NCBI GenBank assembly: GCA_002085385.1
Contig: NATO01000018.1
Location: 1 to 16,434 of the forward strand
Source: a candidate division Zixibacteria bacterium 4484_93
Lineage (GTDB): Bacteria; UBP14; UBA6098; 4484-93
DNA: 16,434 nt
Direction of reading: 5' to 3'
In this document: positions 7,656 through 15,966 of the stretch, piece by piece
Layout of the letters: the number at the start of each line of letters is the position of its first letter
Position numbering within the stretch: position 1 is the first letter of the stretch
Program-made: the position numbers and the translations under genes
Notes under the pieces: generated by a model
The model's database searches: none
What the model saw: the letters and a program-made list of their open reading frames with translations, nothing else
What the model was told of the DNA's origin: nothing

Positions 7656-9353
7656 CTATGACATTGTGGTGGCTATTACCTGTTCGGCAGTTACTATTCC
7701 ACTCTTTAGCTTCTCTAATGCCTCTGCTCGAAGGGTTGCCATCCCTTCCTTGCAAGCTTGCTCCTGGAGCTCCAGGGCAGATGCTCCCTCGATTATCATA
7801 TGCTCGATTGTCTTTGTTATGGGCATTACCTCGAACACTCCGGTTCGCCCTTTATACCCTGTGCCTCCGCATAAGTCGCAGCCTGCCCCCTTGTAAAATT
7901 TGGTATTCTTTACATCCTCATCCGTTAGTCCGAGGAGTTCGATCTCCTCCGGGGAAATCTCTGTTTCCTCTTTGCATTTTGGGCAGATTGTCTTAAGCAG
8001 CCTCTGCGCCATAACAAGCTTGACGGATGATGCGACCAGGAATGGCTGAACTCCCATATCAACAAGCCTGGTTATTGTCGATGGGGCATCGTTCGTATGC
8101 AGGGTAGAGAAGACCAGATGTCCTGTCAGTGCCGCCTTGATAGCGATATCCGCTGTCTCAAAATCCCTTATCTCTCCGACCATTATGATGTCCGGGTCCT
8201 GACGCAGGAATGAGCGAAGTGCCGCAGCGAATGTTAGCCCTATATCGGGGTGAACCTGAACCTGATTTATCCCCTCGATGTTGAACTCAACAGGGTCCTC
8301 GGAGGTCATTATATTCACCATCGGCTTGTTCAATGTGGACAGGGCTGAGTACAGGGTTGTGGTTTTACCTGAACCTGTGGGACCTGTTACCAATATCATC
8401 CCGTAGGGTAGATGTATCGCCTGCTGGAACAGCTTTAGTGACCTTTCTGGGAAACCGAGTTTTGTCATATCGAGCATCAGCGTCTGTGGGTCTAATATCC
8501 TCATAACGACCTTCTCCCCGAACATACAGGGTAGAACAGAGACACGGAGGTCGACCGGTCTGCCACCCGCGTTTATCTTGATTCTGCCATCCTGTGGACG
8601 ACGCCTCTCCGATATGTTGAGCTTCGACATAATCTTCACACGGGATACCACCGCATGACGGAGTTTGCTCGGTATAGGGGTCATCTCGTGAAGAACGCCA
8701 TCCACACGATACCGGACCCGAACGACCTTCTCGTAAGGCTCGATGTGTATATCGGATGCCTTCTGCCGTATCGCCTCCAATATTATCCCGTCCACGAGGC
8801 GAACAAGTGGCTTCTCCTGAACAGCCTTCTCTATCTCCTGTTCGGTGAAATCTTCTGTCTCATCCAGAACCTCTATCTCCTCATAATCCACATTCATCTC
8901 TGAGATAATATCATCGAGGGAATGCTCCTCCTCGTAATACTTATTTATCGCATCCTGGATGGCGTTCTTCGATGAGACGAGCGGCTGAACATCGAGACCG
9001 GTCACAAACTTCAGCGTGTCGAGGACATAGACATTTGTCGGGTCGCTGGTCGCAATGAAAAGAATCTTCCCTATCTTTAAGGTCGGTATCACGCCGAATT
9101 TCTTTGCTATCTCCGCAGGAATGAGTGAGATTATCTCCGGGTCCAACTCCATATCCGAAAGCTTGACGGTGCCGATGTTTAACTGCTTTGCCAGAAACTC
9201 CGAAATTACATTCTCATCTTCGATAAATCCCAGTTCCAGTAACACCTGACCAAGTTTCTGCCCCGTCTCTTTCTGACGGTCGAGGGCAGTCTTTAACTCT
9301 TCCTCCGTTATCCTCCCCGCCTTCACGAGCATCTCACCAATCTTTAACGCCAT
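7656..9353 (-). CDS. pilB: Type IV pilus extension ATPase PilB (GspE family)
   Basis: The 565-residue product is a hexameric ATPase that drives pilus assembly from the cytoplasmic face of the inner membrane. An N-terminal MshEN/T2SSE_N-type domain fills about residues 1-140 ('LGQVLLELGFI' near 34), followed by an acidic linker (about 141-182). The ATPase core has Walker A 'GPTGSGKT' at 324-331, the Asp-box 'SEDPVEF', Walker B with 'GEIRD' at 393-397, and the His-box 'TGHLVFSTLHTND'. Four zinc-binding cysteines (457, 460, 492, 495) are present as in GspE/PilB. The frame stays open 21 codons further upstream to 9416, but that extension overlaps the promoter and is not conserved in style. The second of two adjacent ATGs (9351-9353) best fits the GGGGG at 9358-9362. 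This is the first gene of the pilus unit, with its own promoter. Confidence 0.95.
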   Translation of the reverse strand: MALKIGEMLVKAGRITEEELKTALDRQKETGQKLGQVLLELGFIEDENVISEFLAKQLNIGTVKLSDMELDPEIISLIPAEIAKKFGVIPTLKIGKILFIATSDPTNVYVLDTLKFVTGLDVQPLVSSKNAIQDAINKYYEEEHSLDDIISEMNVDYEEIEVLDETEDFTEQEIEKAVQEKPLVRLVDGIILEAIRQKASDIHIEPYEKVVRVRYRVDGVLHEMTPIPSKLRHAVVSRVKIMSKLNISERRRPQDGRIKINAGGRPVDLRVSVLPCMFGEKVVMRILDPQTLMLDMTKLGFPERSLKLFQQAIHLPYGMILVTGPTGSGKTTTLYSALSTLNKPMVNIMTSEDPVEFNIEGINQVQVHPDIGLTFAAALRSFLRQDPDIIMVGEIRDFETADIAIKAALTGHLVFSTLHTNDAPSTITRLVDMGVQPFLVASSVKLVMAQRLLKTICPKCKEETEISPEEIELLGLTDEDVKNTKFYKGAGCDLCGGTGYKGRTGVFEVMPITKTIEHMIIEGASALELQEQACKEGMATLRAEALEKLKSGIVTAEQVIATTMS

Positions 9354-9387
9354 CATACCCCCTTCAACAAAAGCCGTTTCCTCATAT

Positions 9388-9416
9388 AATATACTACATT
9401 CTCCCTCAAAATTCAA
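9388..9416 (-). promoter_or_regulatory. pilB: Sigma-70-type promoter for the pilBTC-kinase-giant protein unit
   Basis: On the minus strand TTGAAT (9411-9416) and TATATT (9388-9393) are separated by exactly 17 bases, which is the optimal spacing. Transcription would start near 9381 and leave a leader of under 30 bases before pilB. The element sits in the 63-base gap just after the metalloprotease stop codon. No terminator hairpin is visible in this gap, so read-through from the upstream operon may add to expression. Confidence 0.6.
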
Positions 9417-9419
9417 ATA

Positions 9420-11060
9420 TTATTGCTTACCGACTATGGCAAATTTTGCTTTGTATCTTTTATCGGCAAACTTCAGGATTGCTGTATATACTCCTTCTGC
9501 CAGATTCCTACCGTCGAAGCTCATAGCAGAGTTTTTTCCTCTGTGAAACCCCGTGTAGATAAGCTGCTCCTCATCCGTCACAAACTCACCGGATGCTGTG
9601 AACACAGCGAGGGAGATCTTCCCGTCATTCGGGACATAGCAGGGGAAATAGACCATACCGTCTGTCGATGGATTCGGGTAAGGTGACCAGAAAACGGGCT
9701 CATCTTTTGGAAGAGCAGTTTCTCCGCTGTATTCCCAGCGAAGTTCGTAGTCATAGACACTCGAGGTATTGCTTGAAACAAACGGGATTACAACAAGTTT
9801 TTCATACCTGTAAAGGGAATCCACAGAGACCGTTCCGGGGAAAGAGCTTATCGTTTGATAGAAGTTGTTAGCATCCGTTCCCGGATTGGCGAGGAGGACG
9901 ATGTTCGCTCCCATACCGGAAGGACAATCTATCTCGAGTGAGATGTTCTTTCTGTCTCGTCTCTGGTAGAACCAGAGGTAGCTGCAGGAGAGCTTGTATA
10001 ATCCTGACGAGGGAGAGAACAGTCCTGAGTCCTGGAATTCATACTCGTTTATATCGTTTGTCGAAATCTCTGGATAGAGTTCTGCCTCTCTATAAAATTT
10101 CCCGTAAGTGCAGTTTCTCCCCGTGAACAGGTTCCACAGGGTGAAGTTTGCAAATATCTGATTAAAATCGATTTCTCTGTGCTCGCAGGCAGATTCGATT
10201 GCCCCGATGGAGGAAACAAAAGGCTCCGAGCAGTTCTCCCATACATTATGAATGATATTTATGTCGCCTGTGAACTCCCAGAGAAAGCGTGGGAATATCG
10301 CCGAACCGTACAATAGTGTGCTCGATGTCAGGATTTCATCGGGGTTGTCGAAGAATATCGGGAGATAGTTTATATAATCGTTGACCGCATCGAATATATA
10401 GTCCTCCATAAAGACCGCCGTTGCCTCCATCCACCAGATGTCCTCCATAGCATCGTAGGTGAATTGCACGAGATGGAATAATTCGTGGGCACAGGTGACC
10501 GCCAGTGCATCGAGCGTGTGGTCGGCGTAGCCAGGGATATTTGCGTAGTCGTTGTCAATCACCGAGTATCCAGAGCGGAGCCGAATCTGCCCGACAGGAT
10601 ACCTTTCATCGACTGTCCAGCCGTAAGCGGTATTGTCGATATCGAGAATATAAAAGTCTATCCGGTCGTCGCCACCGACATCGGAGGCATCGGGGAAGCT
10701 CGACGAGTCGGGGAGCGGACGGTTATATCCGAGCGAATCTATATATACGGATAGTGAATGCTCGAGAAGCTCTCCTGCTGTCTCGACCCAGTCGGGAACA
10801 CTATTTGAGTTGGTATCTGCTGAGGAAACGGCGGAATCACCCTCTGTCGTGTACCAGACCCTGAAATTTGGGGTATCGTAGAAGCACGGCAGTTCGGGTC
10901 TTTCCCTCTGCACATATTTCCCCTCACGAGTCGCCTGAAGGATATAGGGCGTCAGGGACTTAGTCGGGAGTTTCACACCTGCAGGGATAAGCTGCTCGAC
11001 CGTTCCTCCTGTCAGGGAACAGGCGGGAAAAAGAAGGATAATAATCAATCTTCTTAACAT
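9420..11060 (-). CDS. Secreted HExxH metalloprotease-like protein (MXAN_6640-type) with C-terminal sorting-type domain
   Basis: This 546-residue exported protein has a short hydrophobic signal (residues 1-13) ending in 'LLFPACSLTGG'; C14 could be a non-canonical lipobox cysteine. Residues 60-230 match the pattern I know from MXAN_6640-type putative metalloproteases: 'VWYTTEGD', 'SVPDWVE', 'GGDDRIDFYILD', then the zinc motif HELFH (H192, E193, H196) followed by WWME with E212 as a likely third ligand, then 'DAVNDYINYLP'. Peptidase activity is inferred from these residues only. The C-terminal ~90 residues begin 'WSPYPNPSTDG' and end 'GVYTAILKFADKRYKAKF', the layout of a type-A (T9SS/Por) sorting or FlgD-like Ig domain. 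The start codon overlaps the metG stop by 7 bases, and AGGA lies about 9 bases upstream, so it is probably coupled to metG. It is intact, unlike the other two secreted genes here. Confidence 0.8.
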   Translation of the reverse strand: MLRRLIIILLFPACSLTGGTVEQLIPAGVKLPTKSLTPYILQATREGKYVQRERPELPCFYDTPNFRVWYTTEGDSAVSSADTNSNSVPDWVETAGELLEHSLSVYIDSLGYNRPLPDSSSFPDASDVGGDDRIDFYILDIDNTAYGWTVDERYPVGQIRLRSGYSVIDNDYANIPGYADHTLDALAVTCAHELFHLVQFTYDAMEDIWWMEATAVFMEDYIFDAVNDYINYLPIFFDNPDEILTSSTLLYGSAIFPRFLWEFTGDINIIHNVWENCSEPFVSSIGAIESACEHREIDFNQIFANFTLWNLFTGRNCTYGKFYREAELYPEISTNDINEYEFQDSGLFSPSSGLYKLSCSYLWFYQRRDRKNISLEIDCPSGMGANIVLLANPGTDANNFYQTISSFPGTVSVDSLYRYEKLVVIPFVSSNTSSVYDYELRWEYSGETALPKDEPVFWSPYPNPSTDGMVYFPCYVPNDGKISLAVFTASGEFVTDEEQLIYTGFHRGKNSAMSFDGRNLAEGVYTAILKFADKRYKAKFAIVGKQ

Positions 11061-12940
11061 ATCTTTGTTCCTGCCGGGATTTCCTTATCGACCGTCAGAA
11101 GGGAGAAATTGTCATTTTTGTCGCTTGCTGCAAGTAGCATTCCTTCTGATAGGATACCTCGAATCCTTGCCGGCTTCAGGTTATAGACAACGATAATCTT
11201 CTTCCCGACCATCTCCTCTGGAGTTCGGTAGGTGGCAATCCCGGCGACTATTGTTCGCATCTTTTCGCCCACATCTATTGTCAGGCGAAGGAGCTTGTCG
11301 GTGCCAGAGACCCTCTCGGCACTTTTCACCTCGGCAACCCTCATATCGAGCTTTTTGAAGAATTCAATATCGATGATTTCTCCCTTCTCCATTTTCTTCT
11401 CCTCGGGAAAGAGATTATTGATATCCACCCTCGGAAAGAGAACAAACGGCTTCTCGACTGTAACTCTTTCCGGCAGGGCATCCATATTTTTTAGATTGTC
11501 CATCGTTACATCGGCTTTTATTCCGAACGCCTTGAGCACATCTGCGCTCGAGCTGGGTATCACAGGATACAGGAGCTTTGCTATCTTCTCGATTGTTATG
11601 GCAACTGCCCAGAATATCTGTTTGAGTGTTTGTGTATCGCCGTTTTTTGCGAGCTTCCAGGGAGCGGTCATCTCGATGAGCTGGTTCGCCGATGTGGAGA
11701 GTGCCATAACATCCGCTATGGCAAGATGGAGCTTGTTCCTTTCCACCTTTTCAGATACCGAATCGACTGTCGAGGCTGCCTTCTCGATAAGTGCTTTCGC
11801 ACCGGGGTGTGTTATTTCAACCTTCTCGAGTTTTCCACCAAGGAACGAGTGAACCATACTCAGAACTCTGGAGACGAGGTTTCCTATGTTGTTTGCGAGC
11901 TCGGAGTTCACGCAGGATGCAACTGCTTCGAGTGTGAATTCTGCGTCCTGACCGACTGCCATTTTCCTTAAGAGAAAATAACGCAATGGGTCTTTGCCGA
12001 GCTTCTCCACGAGGAACTCCGGGTTCACAGCATTGCCGAGCGATTTTCCCATCTTGCTCTCACCGACGAGCCACCAGCCGTGTGCGAGTATATGCTTTGG
12101 CAGTTCTATCCCCAGAGCGGCGAGCAGTGTTGTCCAGTAGATAGAATGTGTGGTCAGGATGTCCTTGCCAATCAGATGATAGTCGGCGGGCCACCACCTA
12201 TTAAACATTTCATTATCTGCGGTGAAACCGACAGCGGATATATAGTTTGTCAGTGCATCCACCCAGACATAGGCGACATATTCCGGGTCAAACGGCAGTT
12301 CAATCCCCCAGGAGAGCCTTTTCTTCGGGCGGGAGATGCAGAGGTCACCGAGAGGCTTCTTCAGAAATCCGAGCACCTCGTTCCTCCGATATGATGGCAG
12401 GATGAAATCCGGGTGAGATTCGATGTGCTCGACCAGCCGATGCTGGTATCTGCTCATTCGGAAAAAATAGTTTGCCTCCTTTATCTTCACAACATCCCTG
12501 CCGCACAGAGGGCATTTGCCATCCGTAAGGTCCTTCTCCATCCAGAAACGTTCGTCGGGAACACAATACCAGCCCTCGTACTCGCTTTTGTAAATGTCCC
12601 CGTTATCATAAAGCGTCTGCAAAGCTTTTTTCACTACCTTTATGTGCCGCTTTTCTGTCGTTCTGATAAAATCATCGTAGCTTATGTCGAGCTTCTTCCA
12701 GAGCGACTTGAACCGCTTGACTATTCTGTCACAATGGACAATCGGCTCGACCCCTAAGCTCGCTGCCACATCCGCTATCTTCTGCCCATGCTCGTCCGTT
12801 CCTGTGAGAAAATGTGTATCGAGTCCGCGGATCCTGGCAAAACGGGCGATGCAATCGGCGAGGATGGTTGTATAAGCGTGCCCGATGTGTGGCTCGGCAT
12901 TCACATAGTATAGCGGTGTGGTAATGTAAAACTTGCCCAT
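11054..12940 (-). CDS. metG: Methionine--tRNA ligase (MetRS) with C-terminal tRNA-binding domain
   Basis: MetG charges tRNA-Met in the cytoplasm using ATP. It is 628 residues long from the ATG at 12938-12940. Numbered from one codon earlier, the class I motif HIGH is at 19-22 ('AEPHIGHAYTT') and the KMSKS loop reads KMGKS at 298-301 region ('ESKMGKSLGN'), a common variant. The zinc knuckle shows 'YCVPDERFW' and 'CPLCGRD', so Asp replaces one of the four usual cysteines, a form I recall from other bacteria. A C-terminal EMAP/Trbp111-type OB-fold domain spans about 525-629 ('FKKLDMRVAEVKSAE', 'VYNLKPARIRGILSEGMLLAA'). A TTG one codon upstream (12943) is in frame, but the ATG is better spaced from AAGGGA. 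It starts 4 bases after the hydrolase stop and overlaps the metalloprotease gene at its end. Confidence 0.96.
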   Translation of the reverse strand: MGKFYITTPLYYVNAEPHIGHAYTTILADCIARFARIRGLDTHFLTGTDEHGQKIADVAASLGVEPIVHCDRIVKRFKSLWKKLDISYDDFIRTTEKRHIKVVKKALQTLYDNGDIYKSEYEGWYCVPDERFWMEKDLTDGKCPLCGRDVVKIKEANYFFRMSRYQHRLVEHIESHPDFILPSYRRNEVLGFLKKPLGDLCISRPKKRLSWGIELPFDPEYVAYVWVDALTNYISAVGFTADNEMFNRWWPADYHLIGKDILTTHSIYWTTLLAALGIELPKHILAHGWWLVGESKMGKSLGNAVNPEFLVEKLGKDPLRYFLLRKMAVGQDAEFTLEAVASCVNSELANNIGNLVSRVLSMVHSFLGGKLEKVEITHPGAKALIEKAASTVDSVSEKVERNKLHLAIADVMALSTSANQLIEMTAPWKLAKNGDTQTLKQIFWAVAITIEKIAKLLYPVIPSSSADVLKAFGIKADVTMDNLKNMDALPERVTVEKPFVLFPRVDINNLFPEEKKMEKGEIIDIEFFKKLDMRVAEVKSAERVSGTDKLLRLTIDVGEKMRTIVAGIATYRTPEEMVGKKIIVVYNLKPARIRGILSEGMLLAASDKNDNFSLLTVDKEIPAGTKIC

Positions 12941-12944
12941 CAAG

Positions 12945-13637
12945 TTATCCCTTCAGCTCGAATATCTCACCGGGATTGATTATGACCCCCTCGATATCCT
13001 CCGGCAGATTCTCGACGAACTGCTTCGGGTCAGCCTTTATCACCTCGAATGTATTGTAGTGCATAGGAATAGCGTATTTCGGATGGATGAACTCTGCTGC
13101 CGTTGCTGCATCCACCTCATCCATCGTAAAGTTTCCGCCGATGGGGAGAAGTGCAACATCGACAGGGTTACGCCTGCCTACCAGCTTCATATCGGAGAAT
13201 AGCCCTGTATCGCCGGCGTGATAGATATATTTCCCCTCAAGCCCGATGAGAACACCTGTCGGTAGTCCAAGTGACAGGACTTGCTTGTTCTTAATAATCG
13301 CCGAGCCGTGGAAGGCAGGGAAGAGTTTCACGAATAATCCGTCCGGGAAACTTACGCTTCCGCCTATGTGCATCGGATGGTTCTTCAATCCACTAAATCC
13401 GAAGAAATTGGCGAGCTCGTTGTTGGCGACGATGGTTGCGGAACATCTCCTCGCTATCCTCTCCGCATCGCCTGTATGGTCGCTGTGAGCATGGGTTACT
13501 ATCACATAATCGACAGAGAGTTCATCAGCCGATACCGGAGCCAGTGGATTTCCCGTTATGAACGGGTCAATGACCAGCTTGACCCTCTCGCCCTCGATGA
13601 GCCAGGCGGAATGCCCGAGAAACCTTAATCTTACCAT
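12945..13637 (-). CDS. UPF0173-type metal-dependent hydrolase, metallo-beta-lactamase fold
   Basis: This is a 230-residue cytoplasmic protein of the length usual for the UPF0173 / YtkL-like family. It starts 'MVRLRFLGHSAWLIEG', then 'VIDPFITGNPLAP', then the MBL signature 'THAHSDHTGD' (H49, H51, D53, H54). Further likely metal ligands are H110 ('AFHGS'), D143 ('HAGDTGLF') and H193 ('IPMHYNTF'). All are present, so a di-metal site is expected. The natural substrate of this family is not established. The start is supported by AGGGGG (13643-13648), 5 bases upstream. It lies 9 bases after the sorting-domain fragment and 4 bases before metG, which fits co-transcription in a mixed housekeeping/surface operon. 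No signal peptide. Confidence 0.93.
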   Translation of the reverse strand: MVRLRFLGHSAWLIEGERVKLVIDPFITGNPLAPVSADELSVDYVIVTHAHSDHTGDAERIARRCSATIVANNELANFFGFSGLKNHPMHIGGSVSFPDGLFVKLFPAFHGSAIIKNKQVLSLGLPTGVLIGLEGKYIYHAGDTGLFSDMKLVGRRNPVDVALLPIGGNFTMDEVDAATAAEFIHPKYAIPMHYNTFEVIKADPKQFVENLPEDIEGVIINPGEIFELKG

Positions 13638-13646
13638 CTTTGCCCC

Positions 13647-14237
13647 CTATTTTAGATAGATTACCTTCCCTGAAGCCTCACCTTCTCCGGAGAAGCGGTA
13701 GAAATACATCCCGGATGCCACCTTTTCTTCTGGCTGCCAAGTGATTTTACTTCTGCCGGCAGGGATTATCCCGGAGAATAGCTCTGCCACAGGTTGACCG
13801 AGTATGTTATACATAGTGAGTTTCGCATTGGTTGCCCTGTCTGTCTCGATGGATAGGATGAGCTGCGAGTTAAACGGGTTCGGGAACGCAGAGATAGAAA
13901 GTTTCTCTGGTATAATCCTCTTTTCATCGACACCCGGATGAACATCGAGGAAGTTCATTATCGAGCGGATGTAGTTTTCCCGTATCTGTGGATTTGTCGC
14001 CGAATGCATACCTCTACCCCTCGAGGAGATAGGCGATGGTTCCTCCTGACTCTCGAGTATTATCTCTGCCCCATCGGTTGCTATCTCATCTATATACTGG
14101 TCTGCGGGTAGCGTGAACTCATAATCTATTACAATATCCTCACCGAAGAATGAGCTCTCCCCGTGAAGTTCACGGACATTACCGTCCGACATACTTCTGC
14201 CGTTGGCACACCAGCTTATTCCAAAGCGGGAGAACAT
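13647..14237 (-). CDS. C-terminal fragment of the frameshifted secreted protein, with type-A sorting domain
   Basis: This 196-residue open frame starts at an internal ATG without a Shine-Dalgarno. Its reading continues upstream without a stop to about 14294, with family-like sequence ('DFGYDYYAYGGGTPI') just before the ATG. It is therefore the downstream part of the gene beginning at 15826, now in a different frame. Residues 1-65 complete the glutamine-amidotransferase-like region ('ISWCANG', 'SDGNVREL', 'GAEIILESQ'). Residues 111-196 form a C-terminal sorting-type domain: 'ISAFPNPFNSQ', 'LTMYNILGQPVAEL', 'ASGMYFYRFSGEG', 'GKVIYLK'. In Bacteroidetes-like bacteria such domains direct export through T9SS and surface anchoring, and here that role is inferred. 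Translation as a separate protein would lack a signal peptide and is probably non-functional. Confidence 0.8.
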   Translation of the reverse strand: MFSRFGISWCANGRSMSDGNVRELHGESSFFGEDIVIDYEFTLPADQYIDEIATDGAEIILESQEEPSPISSRGRGMHSATNPQIRENYIRSIMNFLDVHPGVDEKRIIPEKLSISAFPNPFNSQLILSIETDRATNAKLTMYNILGQPVAELFSGIIPAGRSKITWQPEEKVASGMYFYRFSGEGEASGKVIYLK

Positions 14238-15826
14238 CTGCCGCCTGATAGGTGTGCCGCCTCCATAAGCGTAGTAGTCGTATCCGAAGTCTGCTCTCCG
14301 CCCTGTGTTCCTGTGACAACAATTACAGCATCATAGACAGACAGGTCGTATCCGGAGGCGGTTAGAGATGCGTTCTGTGGTGTTATCTCGTATGAGTGGT
14401 CGAGGCTGGACAGGGCAATGGCAATTGCTCGCTCTGCTCCTGTTCTACCGCTGTCGCAGGGGGTGTCACCATCATCGAAATCATAGATTAGAACCTGAGC
14501 AGGGGTTGCCCGCTCGAGTGTGAAATTTATCACCGTATCTGTATATACCGTTATCGTTCTGGAGATAGGGATGTAAAACATCTTCTCAACGCTGACCTCG
14601 TGTGAGCCTATTCCCACGCCAGAGATTGAATAGAAGCCGTCTTCACCTGTCGTGTCGGAAAGTGAGGAGTCGATTGAGACTATTACATCACTCCTATCGA
14701 GAGAACCGTCGGATAAGGTCACCACACCGGAGACGGTGTATGTGCCTGTTGTGCTTCTGCCGAGATAGAAATCTACTGTGGTATCGTGAAGCGTCACCAC
14801 TGTCGTTTCCGCTGGCATATAACCTGCCCTGAATGCAAAGAGCGACTGCTCGGGTGAAAACATAGCGACTGGCAGCTTGTAGAACCCATCGATGTCGGTT
14901 GTATCCGCAGTGAAACCTGTAATGTTCATAACCATACTACCGGCGAGTGATGTCTCGGGTGGAGCATCGACGAGATACACATGACCGGATATGGTGGGTG
15001 TTCCGGTCGTCTCTCCCTCTGCAACATAAAAATGTATCGAATCGCTGAAGCAGTTTGCGGGATAAGACAGGTCGCAGGCAGATACCACCACACGAACAGG
15101 TCTATCCGTTGGATAGGGAAGAAGAAAAAAGGGAGTGTATGTTAGCCGATAGCCGTGCGGAATAGGAACCTTCACTGCAAAGAGAGAAACATCAAGCGTA
15201 TCCACTATAAGATGAATGGAGGCAGAATCGACCCCTGTGGAGTCATCGACTATGTCGATTGTTATGGTAGCCGTGTCGGAATCGACCGTATCGCCGTCCT
15301 CAGGGTCCCAGTAGGAGACATAAGGTGGGAAACTGTCCGATGGCATCTCCACCTCGTGAATGAATTTTATCTGTGTCTCCTCGCTCAACGAGAACTCCAC
15401 AGAGGAGACAGTGGATATAGGCTCCCAACTGTCGGGTTCACCACCCATTGGACAGACACCGACATAGGTTTCACCGAACGATGGAAACACCCCCCAGCTC
15501 ATTGTTATCGTCGCCGTGGTGGCGTTGGCTGCCCTTATCTTCCATACCTGAATCGTATCGAGAGCCGACCGGATGTCTGTCGAAAGCTGAGAGAGTGCAC
15601 CTGTTGTGTCGAACTCGTTGAAGGAATAAGCATAAAACATAGGCAGGGGAAATGCAGGCATATCAAAAGAGAGGTCGAACCCGTTTGTGGCTGAAGGGTC
15701 GATGCCTATTGTCACATCACTTGTGGAGGCTCCACTGTAAAGATGAAGAGCGGTGGTGAAGCTCTGCCCGAGGAGGGGAACTCCCAGAAAAGAACCAAAG
15801 AGCAGGATTACTACTATATGTTTCAT
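14216..15826 (-). CDS. N-terminal part of a secreted protein with carboxypeptidase-regulatory-like domains, frameshifted
   Basis: The first residues 'MKHIVVILLFGSFLGVPLLG' are a Sec signal peptide with cleavage near residue 20. Residues 21-165 are an unassigned beta-rich domain. About 166-270 resemble an Ig-like module ('PPYVSYWDPEDGDTV', 'DDSTGVDSASI'). Two carboxypeptidase-regulatory-like beta domains lie at about 277-355 ('SGHVYLVDAPP', 'TTDIDGFYKLPV') and 363-438 ('VSGVVTLSDG', 'GEDGFYSISGVG'). A Rossmann/amidotransferase-like region begins at 443 ('VLIYDFDDGD'). The authentic frame ends around residue 511 (position 14294); the last ~25 residues to the TAA are probably out of frame. With the 13647-14237 fragment the product would be about 726 residues. 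AAGGAG (15833-15838) lies 6 bases before the ATG. It is the first gene of the operon. Function is unknown beyond surface location. Confidence 0.83.
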   Translation of the reverse strand: MKHIVVILLFGSFLGVPLLGQSFTTALHLYSGASTSDVTIGIDPSATNGFDLSFDMPAFPLPMFYAYSFNEFDTTGALSQLSTDIRSALDTIQVWKIRAANATTATITMSWGVFPSFGETYVGVCPMGGEPDSWEPISTVSSVEFSLSEETQIKFIHEVEMPSDSFPPYVSYWDPEDGDTVDSDTATITIDIVDDSTGVDSASIHLIVDTLDVSLFAVKVPIPHGYRLTYTPFFLLPYPTDRPVRVVVSACDLSYPANCFSDSIHFYVAEGETTGTPTISGHVYLVDAPPETSLAGSMVMNITGFTADTTDIDGFYKLPVAMFSPEQSLFAFRAGYMPAETTVVTLHDTTVDFYLGRSTTGTYTVSGVVTLSDGSLDRSDVIVSIDSSLSDTTGEDGFYSISGVGIGSHEVSVEKMFYIPISRTITVYTDTVINFTLERATPAQVLIYDFDDGDTPCDSGRTGAERAIAIALSSLDHSYEITPQNASLTASGYDLSVYDAVIVVTGTQGGEQTSDTTTTLMEAAHLSGGRCSPALE

Positions 15827-15865
15827 TTATATCTCCTTTAAGCTTATATCCCAAGTCAAACTATA

Positions 15866-15894
15866 ATTATATATTATATACTATATAAAATCAA
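15866..15894 (-). promoter_or_regulatory. Sigma-70-type promoter for the secreted protein / hydrolase / metG / metalloprotease operon
   Basis: On the minus strand TTGATT (15889-15894) and a consensus TATAAT (15866-15871) are separated by 17 bases in a very AT-rich stretch. Transcription would begin near 15859, giving a leader of about 33 bases with the AAGGAG Shine-Dalgarno at 15833-15838. The element lies just beyond the kbl terminator. The AT-richness allows other pairings (for example TTGCTT-N16-TAATAT), so the exact boxes are uncertain while a promoter here is likely. Confidence 0.65.
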
Positions 15895-15911
15895 GCAAAA
15901 ACATCGGGATT

Positions 15912-15943
15912 AAAAAAGGGAGGAATCTCTTATCCTCCCTTTT
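15912..15943 (-). terminator. Rho-independent terminator after kbl
   Basis: An 11-bp perfect inverted repeat (AAAAGGGAGGA / TCCTCCCTTTT) encloses an 8-base loop. On the minus strand the hairpin is followed by a run of six T, as expected for an intrinsic terminator. It lies about 25 bases after the kbl stop. The plus strand also has a T-rich tail, so it could work in both directions. Confidence 0.88.
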
Positions 15944-15966
15944 CTTTTTGTTTCTGGTGGCTATTT

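Noticed and set aside
9354..9416. Longer pilB start at 9416
   Set aside because: The extension has no ribosome binding site, overlaps the likely promoter, and PilB-type proteins begin near 'LKIGEMLVKAG'.
12036..12056. KMGKS instead of KMSKS in MetRS as a defect
   Set aside because: KMGKS is a common functional variant, and the rest of the catalytic core is intact.
14280..14340. Programmed -1 ribosomal frameshift in the surface gene
   Set aside because: No slippery heptamer of the X XXY YYZ type and no obvious stimulatory hairpin is present before the frame change.
15854..15859. TTGACT as a -35 box
   Set aside because: No -10-like sequence lies 16-18 bases downstream; that position is the ribosome binding site. 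The TTGATT-N17-TATAAT pair is better.
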